Assembly (NCBI GenBank): GCA_021778575.1
Contig: JAJYCH010000114.1
Span: forward strand, 1 to 9,547
Direction: 5' to 3'
DNA length: 9,547 nt
Source of the DNA: Planctomycetota bacterium
Lineage (GTDB): Bacteria; Planctomycetota; Planctomycetia; Isosphaerales; Isosphaeraceae
A program made the translations under genes and the position numbers. Positions within the stretch are counted from its first letter, which is position 1. Each line of letters starts with the position of its first letter. The notes under the pieces are model-generated. The model had not been told where the DNA came from, did no database searches, and saw nothing but the letters and a program-made list of their open reading frames with translations. This document shows positions 4,724 to 9,547 of this stretch, piece by piece.

Positions 4724-7225
4724 TCAATCCTTCGAGACGACTTCCTTCCGGGCCGGCGTCTTGACGACCACCCGGCGGGGGGGAGCTCCGTCGCCGAGCA
4801 AGATCGCCTCGGCGGGGCGGCCTCCGAGGTTCTCGATGGCGTGCCAGGTCGACTCGGCTCCGTTGCCGGCGAAGACGACGACGGAGTAGCGGGGTGTCAG
4901 CGGGTTATTGCCAGCGATGATCAGGGCGGTGCCAGGGTGGGCGTAGGTCTCCCCTTTGAGGGTGAACGAGGCGGGACCGAAGGTGACGGGGAGCTTGGCG
5001 GCGGCTCGGCTCGTGGCGGCGTTGGCGGCCGGGCGGCCAATGAGCAAGAGATGATGCGATTTCCAGTCGTCGTCGGTCAACTCGTTGTCGGCCTTGATCG
5101 GAATGATCACGTTCGACCAGCGGGCCGCGATTTCTTTCTGGAGCCGACGGGCAGCCTCGCCATTGGCGTGGATGTCCTTGACGGTCCCGTAAACGATCAG
5201 GGTTTTTTCGGGCTCCGCCTCGAACGAGTCGACCGCCCACGGGGCTGATTCATCGCCACCGGGCAGACCGGTCTCGTTCAGCCAGTGGTTGAAGAGGTCG
5301 GCCAGCGGCTTGGACGGGGCGGCCTTCTCGGCATGCGCGCGAAACTGGGCGGTATCGACCGGGTGGCCGGCGTGCGAGCGGCCGAAGTCGTCCATCATCG
5401 CGGCGAACTCGGCGTGCCCCATCGTCTTCCGGAGGTCGGCCAGCAAGAGGACCCCCTTGCCGGCGGCGATCTCGTACCAGTCGGCACTGGCGAAATCCGA
5501 CTCGATCCGCGCGAGTGGAATATCCTTGCCGAGCCGACGGGTCGCCGCGAGGTAGCGCGAGCGTGGCGTCTGGAGCGCCAGTTCGATCCGCTCGTGTCCT
5601 TCGGCCTCGTCGCCCAGCGAGGTTTCGAGCGCGACGATTGCTTCGTAGTCGGCGAAGGCGGCGGTCAGCCAGGTGTCGGCGGCAGTTTTGGGCAAGATCG
5701 TGCCGTGCCAGGCGGGGGCGAGGTTGTCGTGGATCGTTGGCTCGTGATGAGACGGCATACCGGTCAGGTCGACGGCCGACTTCGCGTCGCCGGTTGTGGT
5801 CGCCGGTGCTTCTCCGTTGAGGATGGTCCAGTCGTTACTGATCAACGGGCGGATTCCGGGGATCTGGCGTTCGCCGTCGGTCGGCTCCCAGGCTCGTCCC
5901 ATCGGCGGGCCGAAGAGAGACCAGCTTTTCAGGTCCTTGGCCAGCGCCGAGGTGGTGAACTTGGCGTCGAGCGACGAAGACGACGACAGCGGCGGGGTGG
6001 TGAACGCCTTGAAGCCGAAGTCGGCGTTGATCTTGCCTTTGTGCTCGTTGAAGAGGTTCAGCCACGACCGGTCGCGGTCGGTGGGTCGCCAGACCATGTT
6101 GACCGGCTTTGCTTCGACCGAGGCGATCGTTTCGAGCCGGATCTCGAGATCCTTGGCATTGTTGCAACCCCAGTAGAAGCCGGTGGTTCCGCCGAACCAC
6201 TCGTTCTTGCTGCTCCGCCAGAGTTTGGTCTTTTTGGTCCCGAGTTCGAACATGGCGATCTCGTTGGTCCGGGTGTCGGCCAGGAGCCACTCGTTCGAGT
6301 ACAGACCATTGTTCCGGGCCGAGAGAATGGCGACCACGCTATCGATCGAGTCGCCATACTGGAGCGCCTTGCGGATTCGCGAGGCGAGCGCCTGGCCGTT
6401 GGGGTCGAAGGTGGTCTGGCCGATGGTGGTCTCGACGACGACCATTCCCACGTCGTTCTGATAGTAGTCCATGCCACTCTGGATTCCGCCGGGATAGCTT
6501 TGCATCAAGACCCGGTGACCGTCCGTCGGCTTGACGTCGAGCCAGACGTTGAAGAACCGCGAGGTCGACAGCATCCACATCGTGATGTGGCCAATGACGA
6601 CCTGTCCGCCCTCGGTGGCCGGGCCGTTGGCGACGAACGCCGAGCAATGGTCGGCTTTGGTCGCCTTGGGCTTGCCGACCGAGGGCTCCTTGAACGTCTT
6701 GCCTTCGAGCCCGTTGGGAAACGCTTCGAGCGCGCTATCGAGCGAGCCGACCTCGATGTCGGAGTTGAGCGCGACGACGTCGATCAGGTCGATCGGTCGG
6801 TCGTCGAAGGTGGCTCCGGCGGCCGAGGCGCCGTCGGCGATCCCTTTCATTTCTTCGAGGTACTCTTTATCGTAACGCCGGAGGAACAGGGCATCGACGA
6901 TCGTCCGCATGCTCTTCCAGCCTTCCGACGGACTCGAAGCACTCCGCTGGTAGGCCAGGGCCTTGAGATAGTCGGCGATTTCCGAGGCCATGAGCCGACC
7001 GTGCTGGTATCCTCGTTCGTAGGGCTCGCCTTCGATATGGAGAACCGTCCAGCCCGCTTGCGGATAGCGATAAGCCGGGCCGAACCGCCGGACCGAGGCC
7101 GGGTCGGGACCGTATTCCTGGCGAGTCTTCGTGGGATCGGCCGCGTGGCTCTCGATCGAGAGACCGCCGATCAAGGCCAGGATCGCCAGGAGGATCGTGA
7201 GGCTGGGACGGTCGGGTCGGCTCAT
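4724..7225 (-). CDS. Secreted C45/phospholipase-B-like hydrolase fused to a degenerate M1-peptidase-like region
   Basis: The protein has 833 residues, with a Sec signal peptide at about 1-29 (hydrophobic 9-22, likely cut after SHA). Residues about 60-370 resemble phospholipase-B-like/C45 Ntn hydrolases, which cut themselves to expose an N-terminal cysteine and hydrolyse or transfer amide or ester bonds. Visible marks are GEPYERGYQHG at 66-76, the likely nucleophile Cys194 in ADHCSAF, SYPGGIQSGMDYY at 243-255, VVVETTIG at 262-269 and the NEWLLADTRTNEIAMFELG region. Residues about 500-655 resemble the second half of an M1 aminopeptidase (DTWLTAAFADY at 517-527, LRKTMGHAEFAAMM, NHWLNETGLPG), but HExxH, the glutamate expected after WL and the catalytic tyrosine are absent. 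Residues 674-800 form an alpha/beta tail also seen, as I recall, on other secreted hydrolases. AGGGA nine bases upstream supports the ATG. Its true substrate is unknown. Confidence is high for the C45/PLB domain and moderate for the rest. Confidence 0.82.
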   Translation of the reverse strand: MSRPDRPSLTILLAILALIGGLSIESHAADPTKTRQEYGPDPASVRRFGPAYRYPQAGWTVLHIEGEPYERGYQHGRLMASEIADYLKALAYQRSASSPSEGWKSMRTIVDALFLRRYDKEYLEEMKGIADGASAAGATFDDRPIDLIDVVALNSDIEVGSLDSALEAFPNGLEGKTFKEPSVGKPKATKADHCSAFVANGPATEGGQVVIGHITMWMLSTSRFFNVWLDVKPTDGHRVLMQSYPGGIQSGMDYYQNDVGMVVVETTIGQTTFDPNGQALASRIRKALQYGDSIDSVVAILSARNNGLYSNEWLLADTRTNEIAMFELGTKKTKLWRSSKNEWFGGTTGFYWGCNNAKDLEIRLETIASVEAKPVNMVWRPTDRDRSWLNLFNEHKGKINADFGFKAFTTPPLSSSSSLDAKFTTSALAKDLKSWSLFGPPMGRAWEPTDGERQIPGIRPLISNDWTILNGEAPATTTGDAKSAVDLTGMPSHHEPTIHDNLAPAWHGTILPKTAADTWLTAAFADYEAIVALETSLGDEAEGHERIELALQTPRSRYLAATRRLGKDIPLARIESDFASADWYEIAAGKGVLLLADLRKTMGHAEFAAMMDDFGRSHAGHPVDTAQFRAHAEKAAPSKPLADLFNHWLNETGLPGGDESAPWAVDSFEAEPEKTLIVYGTVKDIHANGEAARRLQKEIAARWSNVIIPIKADNELTDDDWKSHHLLLIGRPAANAATSRAAAKLPVTFGPASFTLKGETYAHPGTALIIAGNNPLTPRYSVVVFAGNGAESTWHAIENLGGRPAEAILLGDGAPPRRVVVKTPARKEVVSKD

Positions 7226-7316
7226 GCGGGTCGGTCCCTGTTCGAGGTGTGGTTCGCGTGATTCACCGGACGATTGTAGTCAACCCGCCCGCTTTCGCCA
7301 CCGGAAACCTTTGACC
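7226..7316. promoter_or_regulatory. Divergent intergenic control region
   Basis: These 91 bases separate two divergent start codons, so both promoters, or parts of them, must lie here or inside the opposite gene. AGGGA (minus strand, 7239-7235) is a plausible ribosome site for the leftward gene. GGAA at 7303-7306 is a weak one for the rightward gene. I cannot pick convincing -35 and -10 boxes and see no strong operator-like inverted repeat. Confidence 0.45.
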
Positions 7317-8168
7317 ATGATCGACGTTCACGTCCATGTCACCAACGCGAAGCTTCCCGGAATCAAGGCCGAGCATCCCTTGCTCGACGGCCCCGAGCCC
7401 CCTCTGGCCGAGGTTCTGCGGGCCGAGATGAAACGAGCGGGCGTCGACCAGATTCTCGCCATGGGCCGGCTCGACCCGCCCGCGTCCGACCCGCTCGGGA
7501 TCGCCGGGATTCTCCGGCTCGCCGGCTTCGTGCCCGGACTTCACGCGATCGGCGCGATCGATCCCGAGAAGGCTTCCTCGGAACACCTCCAGCGCGTCGA
7601 AATGGTCCTCAAAGCAGGCAAGGTCAAGGCCCTGAAGGCGTACCTCGGCTATCGGCCCTACGGCCCCGACCACGCGGGCTATTTGCCTTATTACGAGCTG
7701 GCGAAGACCTACAAACTGCCGGTCGTCTTTCACACCGGCGATACGTATTCGACCACGGCGAAGCTCAAGTATGCACACCCGTTGCTCGTCGACGAAGTGG
7801 CCGTCGATCATCCCGATGTCCGGTTCGTCCTGGCTCATTTCGGCAACCCCTGGCTGATGGACGCCGCCGCCGTGGTTTACAAGAACCCTAACGTCTGGGT
7901 CGACCTGTCGGGTCTGATCGTTGGCGACGAGGCATTGTTCGCCGGCCATTTTCAAGGGCGGAGGCCGATCGAGGAGATCAGCGACGCGATCGGCGACCTC
8001 CGGAAGGCGTACCGATTCGTCGGCAAGCCCGACCGGTTCCTGTTTGGCAGCGACTGGCCGCTTGCGCCGATGGCTTCGTATCGCAAGCTGGTCGAGGCGA
8101 TCGTCCCGCCCGATGCGCATCGGGCGGTCTTCGAGGACAACGCGAAGGCCTTGTTCGGGCTGGCGTAG
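7317..8168 (+). CDS. Amidohydrolase-2 family metal-dependent hydrolase
   Basis: The 283-residue protein is a complete TIM-barrel amidohydrolase of the amidohydrolase-2 type (PF04909). The usual metal and active-site positions are visible: HxH at His5/His7 (MIDVHVHV), His139 in VVFHTGD, His174 in LAHFGNPW and Asp246 in FLFGSDWPL. Relatives are decarboxylases or lactone and amide hydrolases acting on small cyclic or aromatic acids; the substrate cannot be inferred. There is no signal peptide, so it should be cytoplasmic. The start at 7317 places the first metal motif at the expected extreme N-terminus. A longer in-frame start at 7131 would overlap the divergent gene and add 62 residues with no family match. 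The ribosome site is weak (GGAA, 10 bases away). A 57-base gap separates it from the next gene on the same strand, so the two may share a transcript. Confidence 0.88.
   Translation: MIDVHVHVTNAKLPGIKAEHPLLDGPEPPLAEVLRAEMKRAGVDQILAMGRLDPPASDPLGIAGILRLAGFVPGLHAIGAIDPEKASSEHLQRVEMVLKAGKVKALKAYLGYRPYGPDHAGYLPYYELAKTYKLPVVFHTGDTYSTTAKLKYAHPLLVDEVAVDHPDVRFVLAHFGNPWLMDAAAVVYKNPNVWVDLSGLIVGDEALFAGHFQGRRPIEEISDAIGDLRKAYRFVGKPDRFLFGSDWPLAPMASYRKLVEAIVPPDAHRAVFEDNAKALFGLA
8106..8127. repeat. Perfect 22-nt palindrome inside the amidohydrolase gene
   Basis: CCGCCCGATGC is followed immediately by its exact reverse complement, so the two 11-nt arms meet with no spacer. It lies 41 bases before the end of the reading frame and encodes part of PPDAHRA, a surface-type segment not obviously constrained. 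A protein-binding site, a transcript hairpin near the gene end, or chance in GC-rich DNA are all possible. Confidence 0.5.
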
Positions 8169-8225
8169 AGTGCCATCGGGTTTGTTGCGGGATCACCTGG
8201 TCCGATCACGACGGGGCGAACGACC

Positions 8226-8960
8226 ATGACCGAAGACGAGTTCTTGACCCCCGACCCGGAATCGGGCTCGGAAGCGGAAACGAAGATCCTGCCGGTTTCC
8301 GAGATCGAGCTCGACGATCCCGCGTCGGCGGAGGTCGCCTTCGTCGTTCCGCCCTCGGTCTATCACTCGATCGCGACCGATGACGAGGCCGCCCGGCTCC
8401 CCGAGCCTTCGCAGGCTGACGTTCTGGCTCCCACGCTCGAAGCGATCGCGAATCTGGGCGACGGCTTGAACCGCAAGCTCGACGCCTTGCAAACCGTTTT
8501 CGATCGCGAGATCCGCGCCGAGGCCACGCGTGAAAAGGTCGTCGATCGGCTCCACGCCGAGCTTCAGGAGTACAAGCAAGGCTTGCTCCTGGGAATTCTC
8601 AAGCCGGTGTTCGTCGACCTGATCCAGCTCCACGACGACATGGGCAAGATGATCGCCGCGCAGGGGGAAACCGAAGGAGAGATCTCGCGCCTACTCGATT
8701 TCATCGCCGGCTTCCAGCAAGGGATCGAGGACATCCTCTACCGCCAGGGGGTCGAGCCCTTCACGCTCGACGGCGAAGCCTTCGACCCTCGCCGCCAGCG
8801 GGCGCTCTCGACCGTCACGACCGACGATCCCGCCAAAAACAAGCAGGTCGCGACCCGCCTCCGCAAGGGGTTCCAGGCCGGCGACAAGGTCATCCGGCCC
8901 GAGATGGTGACGGTTTATTCGTTCAAGGAGAAACCCACGCCGGCCGCGGAGATGCTCTGA
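8226..8960 (+). CDS. GrpE-like nucleotide exchange factor, divergent paralogue
   Basis: The 244-residue protein has GrpE architecture. It begins with an acidic, disordered N-terminus (1-65). A long amphipathic helix follows at about 66-115, then a helical region (120-172), then the C-terminal beta domain (about 173-233) with FDPRRQRALSTV at 186-197 and GFQAGDKVIRPEMVTVY at 215-231. GrpE releases ADP from DnaK/Hsp70. The usual histidine in the FDPxxHxA signature is glutamine here, and the segment before VxV reads RPEM. I therefore call it a GrpE-like paralogue rather than grpE itself: it is not beside dnaK or dnaJ in this window, and the bacterial housekeeping grpE usually lies near them. It may serve a specialised Hsp70, or have lost exchange activity. 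The ATG at 8226 is the only sensible start; the ribosome site is poor (GGGG, about 10 bases upstream). Possible co-transcription with the amidohydrolase. Confidence 0.8.
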   Translation: MTEDEFLTPDPESGSEAETKILPVSEIELDDPASAEVAFVVPPSVYHSIATDDEAARLPEPSQADVLAPTLEAIANLGDGLNRKLDALQTVFDREIRAEATREKVVDRLHAELQEYKQGLLLGILKPVFVDLIQLHDDMGKMIAAQGETEGEISRLLDFIAGFQQGIEDILYRQGVEPFTLDGEAFDPRRQRALSTVTTDDPAKNKQVATRLRKGFQAGDKVIRPEMVTVYSFKEKPTPAAEML

Positions 8961-8968
8961 GTCGAGAT

Positions 8969-9547
8969 TCAGGCGCGAGCCCCGAGCCGAGCCAGACAGG
9001 CCCGCATCTCTTCACGCGAATTCGCGGCTTCGAGGAAGCCAAGATAGAGCCGGTCGAACTGGGGATGCCTCGCCAGCGAATCGACGAGAGACCAGCCGCC
9101 TTCCATTTGCGATGCGACCTCGTGGATGACCGTCTCGAATTTTGGGCGACCCGCTGCCGCCACCTCACCCGCAGCGCGAATCATCGGGACCGTGAGCCGC
9201 TGATCAACCAGCAACCTTCCGAGTGCCGCCGCGAAGTCAATCGCCTCGTCGGTCCGACCGATCGCTCGAAAGTAGCGAGTCGTGGAAAAGCCGCGAGTTC
9301 GTCGAGCGAACGCCCCCAACTCGTCGGCGAGATTGCCGTGCTGCTCGCCGACCTTCAGGCTCGCCATCAAGCCGACCGGAGGTCGTAACCCGGTCTTCGC
9401 CAGCGCGGCATCGAGCGGATAGCCCGATCGGACCTGCACGGCCATGTTTCGGAGAATCTGCCGGAACCGTCGACTCGGGTTCACCTCCGAGGCCAGCCGG
9501 ATCGCCTGATCGACCGGCATCCGCTCGATCAGGGCCTGACGGAACGC
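8969..9547 (-). CDS. Type II secretion/type IV pilus GspF/PilC-like protein, partial and without visible membrane helices
   Basis: The reading frame is open to the window edge, so the N-terminus is missing; 192 residues are visible. An ATG at 9520 is internal, because nine further codons upstream (AFRQALIER) fit the domain. Visible residues 1-82 match a T2SSF domain: a helix with MPVDQAIRLAS, then SGYPLDAAL and KVGEQHGNLADEL, the conserved GE-x-x-G motif at 67-71. Residues about 100-190 look like a second, more diverged T2SSF domain (FAAALGRLLVDQRLTV, GGWSLVDSLA), whose GE-x-x-G position reads EAANS. GspF/PilC are inner-membrane platform proteins of type II secretion and type IV pili. Their helices normally follow each cytoplasmic domain. 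Here the inter-domain linker is only about 20 residues and the protein stops after domain two, so no helix is present in what can be seen. Its stop lies eight bases from that of the convergent GrpE-like gene. Confidence 0.75.
   Translation of the reverse strand, partial: AFRQALIERMPVDQAIRLASEVNPSRRFRQILRNMAVQVRSGYPLDAALAKTGLRPPVGLMASLKVGEQHGNLADELGAFARRTRGFSTTRYFRAIGRTDEAIDFAAALGRLLVDQRLTVPMIRAAGEVAAAGRPKFETVIHEVASQMEGGWSLVDSLARHPQFDRLYLGFLEAANSREEMRACLARLGARA

Noticed and set aside
5285..7261. A 658-codon open frame on the plus strand
   Set aside because: It is antisense to the C45/PLB-like gene, whose protein has clear family motifs and a signal peptide. The plus-strand translation is Arg/Gly/Val/Asp-rich without any domain, as expected for a shadow frame in GC-rich DNA.
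7131..7316. N-terminal extension of the amidohydrolase
   Set aside because: It would overlap the divergent gene, and the added 62 residues do not fit the family, in which the HxH metal motif lies at the extreme N-terminus.

Overview
The window looks like a chromosomal piece of a GC-rich planctomycete, most likely of the Isosphaeraceae type. This is inferred from three things: the short interspersed repeats that read as NEPN/NEAN or, on the other strand, WVRF/GFVL; the Shine-Dalgarno sites, which are generally weak; and the protein families present. No rRNA, tRNA, CRISPR array, transposase or phage gene was found.

Layout. Positions 1-1312 hold no credible gene. They are a mosaic of at least four repeat families: a TAGGG-headed palindrome at 60-110, a cluster of AAAACGAA(G/C)CCAA repeats at 157-467, a REPIN-like inverted pair at 580-737, and a 354-bp inverted-repeat element at 806-1159. 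Next is a membrane protein of unknown function with five predicted helices and a carboxypeptidase-regulatory-like beta domain (1313-2851, +). A second gene-poor stretch (2852-3335) carries one more copy of the AAACGAACCCAATC repeat. It is followed by an acyltransferase-3 family integral membrane enzyme with a TTG start and visibly less GC-rich DNA (3336-4457, +). The convergent gap at 4458-4723 contains a second copy of the REPIN-like element and an inverted repeat that may act as a terminator.

The right half is denser and more GC-rich. A secreted 833-residue hydrolase (4724-7225, -) joins a phospholipase-B-like/C45 Ntn-hydrolase domain to what looks like a zinc-less M1-peptidase half and a C-terminal alpha/beta domain. 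It is divergent, across 91 bp, from an amidohydrolase-2 family metal-dependent hydrolase (7317-8168, +), which is followed after 57 bp by a divergent GrpE-like protein (8226-8960, +). Convergent to that, with an 8-bp gap, is the 3' part of a gene for a GspF/PilC-type protein that shows no membrane helices in the visible part (8969 to the window edge, -).

The genes do not form an obvious pathway. The divergent hydrolase/amidohydrolase pair could share a control region, and the amidohydrolase and GrpE-like genes may be co-transcribed. The most interesting items are the three-part hydrolase with the degenerate peptidase domain, the two full-length copies of the REPIN-like element, and the inverted-repeat element at 806-1159.
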